From an uncultured Alphaproteobacteria bacterium (GTDB lineage: Bacteria > Pseudomonadota > Alphaproteobacteria > RF32 > CAG-239): a stretch of DNA of 22,544 nucleotides. This document shows positions 7,883 through 16,654 of this stretch, piece by piece; positions within the stretch are counted from its first letter, which is position 1, and every line of letters begins with the position of its first letter. A program made the position numbers and the translations under genes. The notes under the pieces are model-generated. The model saw nothing but the letters and a program-made list of their open reading frames with translations. It did no database searches and was not told the DNA's origin. Location: positions 1 to 22,544 of the forward strand of contig CALXWF010000062.1 in the NCBI GenBank assembly GCA_944392285.1, in the 5' to 3' direction.

Positions 7883-9579
7883 TGTTTGTTGCTTCCGTAT
7901 TTGTTTTTTAACTCTTCAAGTCTTTCCGGCGTAATACGCTCAAATAGCATATCTCCGACCGTAAACTTGTGACCGGGTTTTAGGGCCTCAATTTCTTTGG
8001 CGACATTAAAGTCTTTCAAAGAAGGCATATCTTTTTCCTCTAAACCAAATTTAGCTAAAGCTGCTTTGGAAATTTGCGGCATTATCGGTGCACTGATAAC
8101 GGCAAAAATGCGGATTAAGTTGATGCAAATGCGCAAAATGGCCGCGGCACGCTCTGGGTTCTCTTTAATTACGGACCAAGGCTCGGTAACGGTAATGTAG
8201 TTATTTCCCTCTACCCAGACGGCACGCAGCTCGTTTAAGGCTTTGCGGAACTCCATTTCGTTCATGTATTTGATGTAATTATCAATCTTTTCTTGCAAGG
8301 TGGCAATCAGCTCGCGGTCAACGGCTTCCATATCGCCGCCGGCGGGAACTTCTTCACCGAGTTTGGATGCCGTCATTTTTAAAACACGTGAAGCAAAGTT
8401 GCCCAAAACGCCGTTTAAGTCTTTGTTGACGGTAGCGGCGAATAAGTCAAAGCTGAAAGAAGAATCCGAGCCTTCGGGGGCGTTTGCCATTAACCAATAA
8501 CGCCAATAGTCAGCCGGAAATTCTTTAACAGCATCTTCGGCAAAAATACCGCGATTGGCTGATTTTGAGAATTTGCCGCCTTCATAGGTCAGATAACTCA
8601 TGCCTTTAAGATAGTCCACTTGAGTCCAGGGTTCTTCAGTGCCGATTAATGTGGCAGGAAAAGAAATGGCGTGATAAGGAACATTGTCTTTGCCCATGAA
8701 TTCAACATGACGCACATCTTTGGCATCATACCACCAGTCTTTCCAGTTGCGGTTTTTGGGGTCGGCATCTGCCCATTGTTTGGTAATGCCGATATAACCA
8801 ATCGGTGCATCAAACCAAACGTAAAAGACTTTGTCTTCAAAACCGGCTTTGGGTACGGGGAAACCCCATTTCAAATCACGGGTAATGCAACGTTCTTTTA
8901 AGCCTTCTTTAAGCCATTTACGGGCAATGGAATAAGCAACATCCGGCCAGAAAGGTTCTTTGGTCTTGAGCCAAGCGTCCAGTTTTCCCTCGAGTTTGGG
9001 CAAGGTTAAAAACAGGTGCTTGGTTTCTCTGATTTCAAGATTGGTGCTGCCAGAGATGGTGCTGCGCGGGTTAATCAGCTCTGTCGGATCTAAAACTTTG
9101 GTGCAGTTTTCACATTGGTCACCGCGGGCTTTATCATAGCCGCAATAAGGACAAGTGCCGGTAACGTATCTGTCCGGCAGGAAACGTGCATCATCAACGG
9201 AGTAGAGCTGTTTTATCGTACGCTCTTCAATGTAGCCGTTTTTATCCAACTGCTCAAAAATATGATAGGTCATCTCTTGGTTTTGAGCACTGGAGGTGCG
9301 ACCAAAACAATCAAATGACAGCTCAAAATCTGCATAGGTTTGTTTGTGGCGATTGTGATATTTGGTGCAATAATCTTCAACAGCCATTCCCTCTTTTATG
9401 GCACCGACTTCAGAAGGTGTGCCGTGCTCATCAGTGCCGGCAATGTATAAAACTTCATGTCCCATCATTCGCATGAACCGTGCATAAACGTCAGAAGGCA
9501 ACAGACAGCCGACCATATGGCCCAGATGGGGCACGCCGTTTACATAAGGCAATGCGGAAGTAATTAAAATTTTTGACAT
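7879..9579 (-). CDS. metG: methionine--tRNA ligase
   Basis: A 566-residue class I synthetase that charges tRNA-Met with methionine in the cytoplasm. The HIGH-type motif is HLGH in PYVNGVPHLGH (residues 11-21) and the KMSKS-type loop is KFSKS (336-340). A four-cysteine zinc knuckle is present (C143, C146, C156, C159). The catalytic domain, anticodon helices and end near residue 566 match MetG without the C-terminal dimerisation domain of E. coli MetG. GGAG lies 9 bases before the ATG. In many alphaproteobacteria metG sits between holB and tatD; here it is about 2.4 kb away and heads a separate operon with the nuclease-like gene and trkH. Confidence 0.97.
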   Translation of the reverse strand: MSKILITSALPYVNGVPHLGHMVGCLLPSDVYARFMRMMGHEVLYIAGTDEHGTPSEVGAIKEGMAVEDYCTKYHNRHKQTYADFELSFDCFGRTSSAQNQEMTYHIFEQLDKNGYIEERTIKQLYSVDDARFLPDRYVTGTCPYCGYDKARGDQCENCTKVLDPTELINPRSTISGSTNLEIRETKHLFLTLPKLEGKLDAWLKTKEPFWPDVAYSIARKWLKEGLKERCITRDLKWGFPVPKAGFEDKVFYVWFDAPIGYIGITKQWADADPKNRNWKDWWYDAKDVRHVEFMGKDNVPYHAISFPATLIGTEEPWTQVDYLKGMSYLTYEGGKFSKSANRGIFAEDAVKEFPADYWRYWLMANAPEGSDSSFSFDLFAATVNKDLNGVLGNFASRVLKMTASKLGEEVPAGGDMEAVDRELIATLQEKIDNYIKYMNEMEFRKALNELRAVWVEGNNYITVTEPWSVIKENPERAAAILRICINLIRIFAVISAPIMPQISKAALAKFGLEEKDMPSLKDFNVAKEIEALKPGHKFTVGDMLFERITPERLEELKNKYGSNKQ

Positions 9580-9628
9580 AAAGTTTTCTCCATTAAAATA
9601 TTTTGTTATTTTGTTTTTTAGCCTGCAA

Positions 9629-9656
9629 ATCTTACTACATTTTGAAAATTTCTCAA
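9629..9656 (-). promoter_or_regulatory. possible promoter for the metG operon
   Basis: Reading the minus strand, TTGAGA (9656-9651) and TAAGAT (9634-9629) are 16 bases apart, about 50 bases upstream of the metG start. Each matches the sigma70 consensus at four or five of six positions. Confidence 0.4.
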
Positions 9657-9704
9657 GTGAAAAAAACAGCTTTTTTGTTTGTCGAATTTTGTGTGTTTTG
9701 TCTA

Positions 9705-9733
9705 TTTACATCAGAGATTTTTTATGCTATATT
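9705..9733 (+). promoter_or_regulatory. sigma70-like promoter for the beta-helix gene
   Basis: TTTACA (9705-9710) and TATATT (9728-9733) are exactly 17 bases apart, with an extended -10 TGC directly before the -10 box. The predicted start near 9740 leaves a leader of about 35 bases. Confidence 0.6.
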
Positions 9734-9775
9734 TGGGAGCAATAAACAGATTATTAATTCTTAAATAAAATTACT

Positions 9776-10297
9776 ATGGAAACAGTAGAAATCGGTGCTT
9801 CCAACGTTAGCGCATTCGCAGAAATCAATGAATTTTGTTATATCGGAGATAAGTGTAAAATCGGCGATGCAAAGATTGGATACGGGTATTTGCCGCATAG
9901 AACTGAATTTGACACGGTTATACAAGATGGGGTTACCATTCATGATAATGCGCTTATTTTAAAAGGAGCGCAGATTTGTGAAAACTCGGTCATTGCCGAA
10001 AACGTTAAAATCGGTGAAGGTGCTTATATCGCCCCAAACAGCCTGATTAAGGCTCATGTTTTGCCTTTTGAATCTTTTGACGGCAAAACACTCGGGGTAC
10101 ACAAACGCGCCTTAATTGATTTTGTCGGCATGGAAAAAGGCTTTGAGGTCGTGGAAAAATTTATTCGCGACTTGCGAAAAGCTAAAACCCCGGAAGCCCG
10201 CAAAAAATTGGTGCAACAAGTCTGCGCCGAAAATTCGCAACATAAGAATTATCCCCTGCAAGAAGCAATAGGGATAATCTCAATGTTTATTGAATAA
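9776..10297 (+). CDS. left-handed beta-helix (hexapeptide-repeat) protein, LpxA-like
   Basis: A 173-residue protein. Residues about 1-105 show the imperfect [LIV]GxxxxIG periodicity of a left-handed parallel beta-helix: AEINEFCYIGDKCKIGDAKI, VTIHDNALILKGAQI, VIAENVKIGEGAYIAPNSLI. Residues about 120-173 are helical (FIRDLRKAKTPEARKKLVQQ). This is the architecture of small acyl- or acetyltransferases, but it is much shorter than LpxA (about 260 residues), and I cannot identify a catalytic histidine or substrate. It stands alone between the divergent metG operon and the convergent DHH gene, with its own promoter and terminator. The Shine-Dalgarno is weak. A structural or carbonic-anhydrase-like role is equally possible. 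Confidence 0.75.
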   Translation: METVEIGASNVSAFAEINEFCYIGDKCKIGDAKIGYGYLPHRTEFDTVIQDGVTIHDNALILKGAQICENSVIAENVKIGEGAYIAPNSLIKAHVLPFESFDGKTLGVHKRALIDFVGMEKGFEVVEKFIRDLRKAKTPEARKKLVQQVCAENSQHKNYPLQEAIGIISMFIE

Positions 10298-10298
10298 G

Positions 10299-10323
10299 AA
10301 AGCCGCTTATTGCGGCTTTTTTT
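10299..10323. terminator. bidirectional terminator between beta-helix gene and DHH gene
   Basis: Stem AGCCGC / GCGGCT (10301-10306 with 10312-10317), loop TTATT, A-rich on the left and seven T on the right (10317-10323). It serves both convergent genes and runs into the stop codon of the DHH gene. Confidence 0.85.
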
Positions 10324-11185
10324 ATTGCTTGAGTTTTTTTCTTAAGAATTCCGGCAGCTCCGGCAAAGATGAGGCACCGGCTGCTTTCATGTGTCCGCCG
10401 CCACCGAAAGAGGCTGCGATTTTGGATACGTCTACGTTATCTTTATCTGTATAAAATGAAAGATTCCAACCGTTTCGCTTGTTCATAAAGAAGTTAATCA
10501 TGACGTCATAATCTTTAATATTGGGCAGAGAGTCAAAAAACTCTGAATAGCCCTGCGGCATATTGGCGCAAATGCATTTTAAACCATTTATCTCACTTTC
10601 AAAGGCAAGACTGCGTACCAGACGGTAGTTGCGTACTTTTATCCAAGAGAGAATCGACTCACCTTTATCAACCATGGCGTTGATATCAATTTCATTGTTT
10701 ATGAGCTTGGTCCATATGTCATCTTGCGGACGATTAACCCCTAATGACTGAAAAGCATATTCAAACGGGCGCACTCTTTTGTCGCGCAAGTCAAATAGAT
10801 CATTCAACCCAATCAGACGTATGCCTTCAGGAAGCTCTTTATCGGGATAAAAATATTCCCAAGTCAAAATAATGGCTGCCGTCCCTATCCGCCGCAGACC
10901 TTTTATCGGTTGATATTGGCCGGTGGCCATAAGCTCGTCATATTCTTTAATGACGGAAATGTGGTGGTCAATCCAAGTAAAATCTATCTTTTCACTTAAT
11001 TCAAACATAAATTTTATCGGTAAAGCAATGTCACATACCACAATTTTGTCGTGCTTTTTTATTTCATCATAAGGGATTTCCATATCATGATTGAGGCCTA
11101 AGAACTCTGCTTCGGGGTAAATACTTCTGACAACTGCGGCCGAACCTTTACCATCATGGTCGGCAACGTGATATATACATAGCAT
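10322..11185 (-). CDS. DHH/DHHA1 family phosphoesterase
   Basis: A 287-residue cytoplasmic phosphoesterase. The metal-binding motifs of the DHH superfamily are in order: HVADHDGKGS (D9, D11), VVCDIAL (D52), WIDHHIS (D73-H74-H75), and the C-terminal DHHA1 substrate-binding motif GGGGHMKAAG near residue 265. The ADHDGKGS form is the one found in stand-alone DHH phosphohydrolases that act on short oligonucleotides or cyclic dinucleotide products, rather than in RecJ. The exact substrate cannot be read from the sequence. It is the last gene of the long minus-strand run, 48 bases after the MBL gene, with a clear AAAGGA ribosome site, and ends at the shared hairpin. Confidence 0.88.
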   Translation of the reverse strand: MLCIYHVADHDGKGSAAVVRSIYPEAEFLGLNHDMEIPYDEIKKHDKIVVCDIALPIKFMFELSEKIDFTWIDHHISVIKEYDELMATGQYQPIKGLRRIGTAAIILTWEYFYPDKELPEGIRLIGLNDLFDLRDKRVRPFEYAFQSLGVNRPQDDIWTKLINNEIDINAMVDKGESILSWIKVRNYRLVRSLAFESEINGLKCICANMPQGYSEFFDSLPNIKDYDVMINFFMNKRNGWNLSFYTDKDNVDVSKIAASFGGGGHMKAAGASSLPELPEFLRKKLKQ

Positions 11186-11233
11186 GATATGGTCCTTTCT
11201 GTCTTCTCTTTTATTCTTTTATATATATATATT

Positions 11234-12022
11234 CTAAAACTCAATTATTAAATTATCGTAAGCGGGGCGAACATTTTCCGGGGTTAATGTATCTACCGTA
11301 TCATAATCACATTCATTGGTCATGTGATTAATAATAACCTTCTCAGGGTTTATTTTGTTTATGACTTGCAATACTTCTTGTAAACTTGCGTGTTGCACCT
11401 CTCCTTTTAATGTCGTTAAGGGAATGATCATAAGCTTAGGCCGACAGGCTATCATTTTGTAGGCACTCGGCGGCAAAGATTTGAAATCTGCTATATGTAC
11501 ATAAACCCCATCATCAAACACATAACCCAAACACTCGGGGCAATGGTCTTTCATTTTTATCGGCGTTATCTTAACTCCTTTTATATAAAAAGGCTGGTTG
11601 GCCTTAATAAGGTTGGGTATCAGACTTGCCTTGCGAATAACATTATTTACTTTTTTGGGCGAGGCTATCAAATAATCAAAACGGCGCTTTATCTGCTTGG
11701 TGGTTAAGCGTCCGGCATAAAAATTAAGACTTTGACGACTGATGCGGTTGATTTCTCGCAAGTCATCAATTCCGTGTAAGTGATCGGCGTGGCAATGCGT
11801 GTATAAAACACCGTCTATATCTCTGATGTTTTGATTAATTAGCTGTGTGCGTAAATCAGGACAAGTATCTATCAGTAACTTTATCCCCCTATATTCAATA
11901 TAGGTTGTGGTGCGCAAGCGATTGTTTTTCAGATTTTCAGGGTTGCAGCTTCCCCAACCCGTTCCCAGAGCCGGCACGCCCGGAGCGGCCCCTGCCCCCA
12001 ATATCACGATTCTGTTTCTCAA
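11234..12022 (-). CDS. MBL-fold metal-dependent hydrolase (PhnP-like)
   Basis: A 262-residue metallo-beta-lactamase-fold enzyme. The N-terminus LGAGAAPGVPALGTGWGSC is the signature of the PhnP-like phosphodiesterase group. The di-metal site is THCHADH (H76, H78, D80, H81), followed by KDHCPECLGYVF, a metal-bridging Asp in HIADFKS, and a late histidine in INHMTNECDY. PhnP acts on cyclic phosphodiesters, but alphaproteobacterial relatives next to tatD lack phn neighbours and have no proven substrate, so only the fold and metal chemistry are claimed. Its ATG overlaps the tatD stop by 4 bases (ATGA), matching the conserved tatD-MBL pair of alphaproteobacteria. Confidence 0.9.
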   Translation of the reverse strand: MRNRIVILGAGAAPGVPALGTGWGSCNPENLKNNRLRTTTYIEYRGIKLLIDTCPDLRTQLINQNIRDIDGVLYTHCHADHLHGIDDLREINRISRQSLNFYAGRLTTKQIKRRFDYLIASPKKVNNVIRKASLIPNLIKANQPFYIKGVKITPIKMKDHCPECLGYVFDDGVYVHIADFKSLPPSAYKMIACRPKLMIIPLTTLKGEVQHASLQEVLQVINKINPEKVIINHMTNECDYDTVDTLTPENVRPAYDNLIIEF

Positions 12023-12813
12023 AATGAAAATCTCCCTTTATCGCTGGCTTTGCGGAACAGCTTTTCAAAATTGTCTGAGGTTATTTGTGCCAGTTTGGCA
12101 AAAGGAATGTCTTTTATTTGGGCTAATTTTTCGGCCGTATAACGCACATATCCCGGCTCGTTACGTCGCCCCCTCATAGGACAAGGCGCCAAAAACGGCG
12201 CATCGGTTTCAACCAAAAGCCGCTCCAAGGGAATATCTGCAAATATCTCACGCAAATCTTGCGACTTGTTAAAAGTGATAATGCCAGAAGCTGAAATGTA
12301 AAACCCTATTGATAAGGCAAATTCAGCCAGTTTTCTTGAAGAGGAAAAGCAATGAATAACACCCGTAAAAGGTTTTTGCTTATAATATTCATCTAAAATG
12401 GCTATGGTATCTTCATCGGCATCTCGGGTGTGGATAATCAGCGGCAGGCCGGTTTCTTGCGCGGCCTTAATTTGCTCGATAAATACTTTTTTCTGAACAT
12501 CAACCGGAGAATAGTCGTAGTAATAATCTAACCCACATTCACCGATGGCAACTATTTTTTTGTGTTTTGAGGCTTCTATAAAGTCTTTGGCTTTAATATC
12601 TTCAAAGCTCTTGGCTTCATGCGGATGAACGCCGACAGCCGTATATATAAACGGGTATTTTTCAGCCAGTTTTAATTGGTTTTCCAGTTCACCGATATTG
12701 TTTCCGGCATCTAAAATGGTGGTGACGCCGTTTTCTTTGGCGCGGTTTAAGATTTCTTCCAAATCTTCTTCAAAATCATTGTAGTCGAGATGACAATGAC
12801 TATCAATCAGCAT
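12019..12813 (-). CDS. tatD: TatD family metal-dependent DNase
   Basis: A 264-residue amidohydrolase-fold nuclease of standard length. Metal and active-site motifs are DSHCHLD (H6, H8), GECGLDYYYD (E92), LIIHTRDA, VIHCFSSS and VETDAPFLAP. TatD-type enzymes are 3'-5' DNA exonucleases linked to repair of oxidised DNA and to DNA clearance. The gene overlaps the end of holB by 11 bases and the start of the MBL gene by 4, so translation is coupled through the set. In the common alphaproteobacterial order metG lies between holB and tatD; it is absent here. Confidence 0.95.
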   Translation of the reverse strand: MLIDSHCHLDYNDFEEDLEEILNRAKENGVTTILDAGNNIGELENQLKLAEKYPFIYTAVGVHPHEAKSFEDIKAKDFIEASKHKKIVAIGECGLDYYYDYSPVDVQKKVFIEQIKAAQETGLPLIIHTRDADEDTIAILDEYYKQKPFTGVIHCFSSSRKLAEFALSIGFYISASGIITFNKSQDLREIFADIPLERLLVETDAPFLAPCPMRGRRNEPGYVRYTAEKLAQIKDIPFAKLAQITSDNFEKLFRKASDKGRFSF

Positions 12814-13876
12814 TTTTTATCCTTTTACACAAGTTATTAAGAATGTTTAGTAACGCTTGTCTTTTATCTAAATTCAGGCGTTCGGTTTCGTCAAAAATTT
12901 TAATGGCATCTTCCCAGACGGAAATTAGTTCTGCGCCGTTGTTCATGCTCTTTATGCTATCTGTCATAAACTTTAAGATGATTTCCTTGTTGAGAAAATA
13001 ACTTTCTTCATCTGCAGCGGCGCTTGTACAAAAGTCAAGCAGTTGACTTAGTGAAAAACGTTCTCCGGTTTGTGCCAATTTGGCTAGGTCATCATAACGT
13101 GAAACAGCATCAGAATCTGCATAATTTAAGGCTTTGCCAATGCTGCCTTCAGAGAGTTTTGCCAGTTTTTTTATTTTGTCTTCGTTAAGCTCAGGGCGGT
13201 AGCGGCGCAGCAAACTGGCAACGATTTCCGCCTTTAGGGGAGCAAGGTGCAGTTTGGCACAGCGTGATTTGATGGTCGGCAGCAACTTGCCCGGATTGTG
13301 GCTGATTAAAATGATAACAGTCTTATATGGCGGTTCTTCCAAAATTTTTAAAATCGCATTGGCACCGGCGAGGTTCATTTCATCTATGCTGTCAACAATA
13401 ACTACGCGCCAGCCGTCACTCGCGGACTTATGTGATAAAAATTCATGAATGGTGCGGACATCATCTATCCGGATAACAGCTGACTTTTTGAGCGTTTTTA
13501 ACTCGTCTTCAGCCATTGCCTCGCCGCTTTTGATGGCTTTTAGAATCTTTTTGCGGTCTGTGTCTATATAATCGCGCTCGATAACCTTAAAGTCCGGATG
13601 CGCGTTTCCGGCCATAAGTTTAAATACCGGATTATCCGCTCCGATTGCCAAAGAGGTATAAATTTCTTTGCGTGTTTCATCTGCGGCCAGCAAAAAACGT
13701 GCAAAACGATAAGCCAAGGTAGCTTTGCCGATGCCTTGAGTGCCGGAAATGAGCCAAGAATTATGCAAGCTGTTGTTTTTCCATGCATTAAGCAACATCT
13801 GTTCGGCCGCCTCATGACCTAAGAGACAGGTATTTACACGCGGAGAAAAATTATCGCTTTGATTCTCGTCGGTCAT
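12803..13876 (-). CDS. holB: DNA polymerase III subunit delta'
   Basis: A 357-residue clamp-loader subunit of the AAA+ type. The P-loop is GTQGIGKA (45-52), the sensor stretch is AILKILEEPPYKT, and the SRC motif is KSRCAKLHLAPL. Delta' works with delta and tau/gamma to load the beta clamp on primed DNA. Length suits alphaproteobacterial delta', which is longer than the 334-residue E. coli form. Its ATG follows the tmk stop with no gap, and its 3' end overlaps tatD by 11 bases. The tmk-holB pairing is widespread in bacteria and supports the call. Confidence 0.93.
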   Translation of the reverse strand: MTDENQSDNFSPRVNTCLLGHEAAEQMLLNAWKNNSLHNSWLISGTQGIGKATLAYRFARFLLAADETRKEIYTSLAIGADNPVFKLMAGNAHPDFKVIERDYIDTDRKKILKAIKSGEAMAEDELKTLKKSAVIRIDDVRTIHEFLSHKSASDGWRVVIVDSIDEMNLAGANAILKILEEPPYKTVIILISHNPGKLLPTIKSRCAKLHLAPLKAEIVASLLRRYRPELNEDKIKKLAKLSEGSIGKALNYADSDAVSRYDDLAKLAQTGERFSLSQLLDFCTSAAADEESYFLNKEIILKFMTDSIKSMNNGAELISVWEDAIKIFDETERLNLDKRQALLNILNNLCKRIKNAD

Positions 13877-14524
13877 CTATTTTATGCCAAACCTCTCACT
13901 GATAACACGGACAATTTCTTGGTGCAGATTTTCTATAGTCGTATTTGCATCCAAGATCACAAAACGTTGCGGTTCGCTTTTTGCAATTTCTAAAAAGCCT
14001 TCACGCAATAAGTTATGAAATTCAAGCCCGCGGCTTTCAAATCTGGTCTCTTTTTCACTCATGGTGCCGGCTTTGGCAAAAGAGCGTTCTAAGCCGATTT
14101 TGGGGTCAATATCCAACAAAATCGTTAAATCAGGCTTAAAATCTCCGGCAACCAAATGATATAAGGAATCCAGCGTTTCGCGGCGGACTCTTTGTTTGTA
14201 GCCGAAAAACTGATAAGCAGTCGTCGAATCGGCGTAGCGGTCGCTTAATAACCATTGCCCTTGTTCTAATGTCGGCCAAATTTTTTGGGTCAAATGTATT
14301 CTTCTGTCGGCATAATAGAGCAAAGCTTCGGCTACGGGGTCCATTTTGTCTTTATCCCCGCAAACCAACAGGCGGCGGATGTCTTTGCCGACTTCGGTGC
14401 CGCCGGGCTCTTTGCTTTCAACACATTCAACCCCGTGAAGGCGCAACCATTCGGCCAATAATTTCAGCTGGGTGGATTTCCCCGTGCCTTCGCCACCTTC
14501 AAAGGTGATGAATTTTCCTTGCAT
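13877..14524 (-). CDS. tmk: thymidylate kinase
   Basis: A 215-residue kinase that phosphorylates dTMP to dTDP for DNA synthesis. The P-loop is GGEGTGKST (10-18), the dTMP-binding DRY motif appears as SDRYADSTTAYQ, and EPGGTEVG and LLDIDPKIGLERS fit the family. Its ATG shares one base with the stop of the upstream carboxypeptidase gene (TAATG), and holB starts directly after its TAG stop. The order dacA-type gene, tmk, holB is typical of alphaproteobacteria. Confidence 0.96.
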   Translation of the reverse strand: MQGKFITFEGGEGTGKSTQLKLLAEWLRLHGVECVESKEPGGTEVGKDIRRLLVCGDKDKMDPVAEALLYYADRRIHLTQKIWPTLEQGQWLLSDRYADSTTAYQFFGYKQRVRRETLDSLYHLVAGDFKPDLTILLDIDPKIGLERSFAKAGTMSEKETRFESRGLEFHNLLREGFLEIAKSEPQRFVILDANTTIENLHQEIVRVISERFGIK

Positions 14525-15672
14525 TATTTTGCTCCGAATAACAAATAGCTTAAGTTTGCACGGATACGCCCCAAAATGCCGAGACGCTCAACATTTTTAT
14601 CTGCCAACAAGGGGACCTCAAGTGTTTCGCCCTCGGGAATTTCAACCTTGAGCGTTCCTAAGCGATCGCCGATTTTAATCGGTGCTTTAACCGGCTTATC
14701 ATAAATGGCCGTCAGTTTGACGTCGTTTAATTGATTTTTGCGGATTGTCCGACGCAAAGTCTCAGGAATTACCAAGCCGACACTTTCTTCTTTACCCATC
14801 CAAACGGGAAGCTCCGTTACTTTGGTGCCTTGGCGCAAAATTGTGTAATTATCAAATTCACGGAAGCCCCAATTCATAATTTTATCTGCTTCTTCAGAGC
14901 GTTCTTTGTTGGATTTTAAGCCAGTCATAACCCCGATTAAACGACGATTACCCTTTTTAGCCGAGGCAGTTAAACTAAAGCCGGCTTCTTCCGTGTGGCC
15001 GGTCTTCAAACCGTCGGCTGCCGGCATGCTGTATAACAGCGGGTTGCGGTTGCCCTGCTTAATACCGTTGTGTGTATATTCTTTTTGTGAAAAAATATGA
15101 TAATATTCAGGAAATTCGGTGATGATTCTTCTTGCTAATTTGGCCAGATCTTCAACAGACATCCGATGGTCGGGATGCGGCCAACCGGTGGCATTGGCAA
15201 AATGGCTGTGGTTTAAGCCTAACTCTTTAGCTTTTTGATTCATGGCCATAGCAAAGTCTTCTTCGCTGCCGCTGATGTTTTCCGCTGCGACAATACAAGC
15301 ATCGTTGCCGGATTGAACAATAATGCCCTGCAACAAGTCGCCGACACGTACTTTTTCGCCGATTTTTAAGAACATGGTTGAGCTGCCGCTGGCTGCCCCA
15401 CCCTTGCGCCAGGCATTTTCACTAACGGTAAAGGTGTCATCTAGGGATAAGGTGCCGTTTTTGATTTTATCAAAAATCATATAGATGGTCATCAGTTTGC
15501 TCATTGAAGCCGGCGGTACCATTTTTTGCGCTTCTTTTTGGTAAAGAATTTGCCCGGTTTCATAATCCATTAAAATCAGATTGCGCGCTTGAGTTTCCAG
15601 TGCTTGCGCCGAGGTCGACAGACTTAACGCAAATAAGAAGGAAGAAAGAAACATTTTGTTTTTTGATAACAT
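14524..15672 (-). CDS. dacA: D-alanyl-D-alanine carboxypeptidase (PBP5/DacA family)
   Basis: About 382 residues. An N-terminal signal peptide (MFLSSFLFALSLSTSAQA) sends it to the periplasm, where this family removes the terminal D-Ala from peptidoglycan pentapeptides. Serine-enzyme motifs are complete: SMSK (S56-K59), SGN (121-123) and KTG (223-225). A PBP5_C-like beta domain follows, with no obvious amphipathic anchor beyond the final NLSYLLFGAK. Start choice: an in-frame GTG exists at 15681, but that GTG is part of an AGGTGA ribosome site lying 6-7 bases before the ATG at 15672, so the ATG is preferred. It follows rlpA by 20 bases and overlaps tmk by one. Confidence 0.93.
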   Translation of the reverse strand: MLSKNKMFLSSFLFALSLSTSAQALETQARNLILMDYETGQILYQKEAQKMVPPASMSKLMTIYMIFDKIKNGTLSLDDTFTVSENAWRKGGAASGSSTMFLKIGEKVRVGDLLQGIIVQSGNDACIVAAENISGSEEDFAMAMNQKAKELGLNHSHFANATGWPHPDHRMSVEDLAKLARRIITEFPEYYHIFSQKEYTHNGIKQGNRNPLLYSMPAADGLKTGHTEEAGFSLTASAKKGNRRLIGVMTGLKSNKERSEEADKIMNWGFREFDNYTILRQGTKVTELPVWMGKEESVGLVIPETLRRTIRKNQLNDVKLTAIYDKPVKAPIKIGDRLGTLKVEIPEGETLEVPLLADKNVERLGILGRIRANLSYLLFGAK

Positions 15673-15692
15673 CTTAATCACCTTTTTAGTTC

Positions 15693-16568
15693 TTAATCTT
15701 GGACAATTTTGGCATTATAGACGCCGAAATTTTTGATTTTTGCCAGTGTAACGTCGGCTTCCGTTTGATAATTATACGGGCCTATACGGACACGATAAAA
15801 GCGGTTGCCGTCAATATCTGCGGGAGATATCGTGGCAGAGCCGAATTGTTTGAGTTGAGCTTGCAGTCTGTCTGCGCTGCTGCGGCTCGTGAAAGAGCCT
15901 GCCTGAATATAATAACTGCCGCCGGCTGAGCTCGTGCGCCCGTTTTGGGCTACGGATTCTGCCCCGTAAAGTTCTAGCGGGTCTTTTTGTTTGTAGGTTT
16001 GCATAGGTTTTATCGGTGCGGAAGATACGGTTTTGACCGGTTCATAGCTTTCTCCGGTTAGGGCCGCTTTCAAACGACGGCTTTCTTCTGCTAAAATTTC
16101 AACCCTGACTTTGGTTACACCCTTTTCTTTATAGCCTAAAAGTTGGGCCCCGCGTTTGGAAATGTCAATAATGCGATTCTTGGCAAAAGGTCCTCGGTCA
16201 TTTACCCGCAAAACCAGAGAACGCCCATTTTCAAGATTGGTTACTCTGACAATGGAGGGTAAGGGTAAAGTGCGGTGTGCCGCGGTCAAGGTGTTCATAT
16301 CATAAATTTCACCATTGGCCGTATATTTAGCGTGAAAGTCTTCACCATACCAAGAGGCCATACCAACCTCGGAATAGTTGTAGTCCTCTTCGGGATAGTA
16401 CCATTTCCCCATAATTTTATAAGGCTTTCCGACCTTGTAGGTGCCGTTTTTGCCGCTGATGGCATTGCGTTGCGAATAGCGTCCGCCCAAGTCATCAGAA
16501 GCACAACCGCTTAAAAACAAGGCTGCACCCAGTAAAACAAAAAGTATATTGGTTTTTATCTTATGCAT
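15693..16568 (-). CDS. rlpA: septal ring lytic transglycosylase RlpA family lipoprotein
   Basis: A 291-residue outer-membrane lipoprotein. The lipobox is LSGC, with Cys22 as the lipidation site. The double-psi beta-barrel domain (about 68-160) contains GMASWYGEDFHAKYTANGE, the catalytic-type Asp/His region in LTAAHRTLP, and VRVNDRGPFAKNRIIDIS. A SPOR domain (about 215-290) reads YYIQAGSFTSRSSADRLQAQ and binds denuded glycan strands at the division site. In Pseudomonas RlpA cleaves such strands; in some bacteria it is only a septal protein. The neighbours (an MltB-type transglycosylase upstream and a carboxypeptidase downstream) make a cell-wall cluster. Confidence 0.94.
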   Translation of the reverse strand: MHKIKTNILFVLLGAALFLSGCASDDLGGRYSQRNAISGKNGTYKVGKPYKIMGKWYYPEEDYNYSEVGMASWYGEDFHAKYTANGEIYDMNTLTAAHRTLPLPSIVRVTNLENGRSLVLRVNDRGPFAKNRIIDISKRGAQLLGYKEKGVTKVRVEILAEESRRLKAALTGESYEPVKTVSSAPIKPMQTYKQKDPLELYGAESVAQNGRTSSAGGSYYIQAGSFTSRSSADRLQAQLKQFGSATISPADIDGNRFYRVRIGPYNYQTEADVTLAKIKNFGVYNAKIVQD

Positions 16569-16654
16569 AAGTTTTCCCGTCTTATAAAAATTGCTTGGGA
16601 TAATTTACCCTCTTTTTTATAGAGAGTAAAGCAGCTTCTTTTGCTTGTGTAATT

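Noticed and set aside
16582..16654. Hairpin TTACCCTCT...AGAGAGTAA between the MltB gene and rlpA as a terminator
   Set aside because: The stem is AT-rich with a wobble pair, and no T-run follows on the minus strand, so I do not call it.
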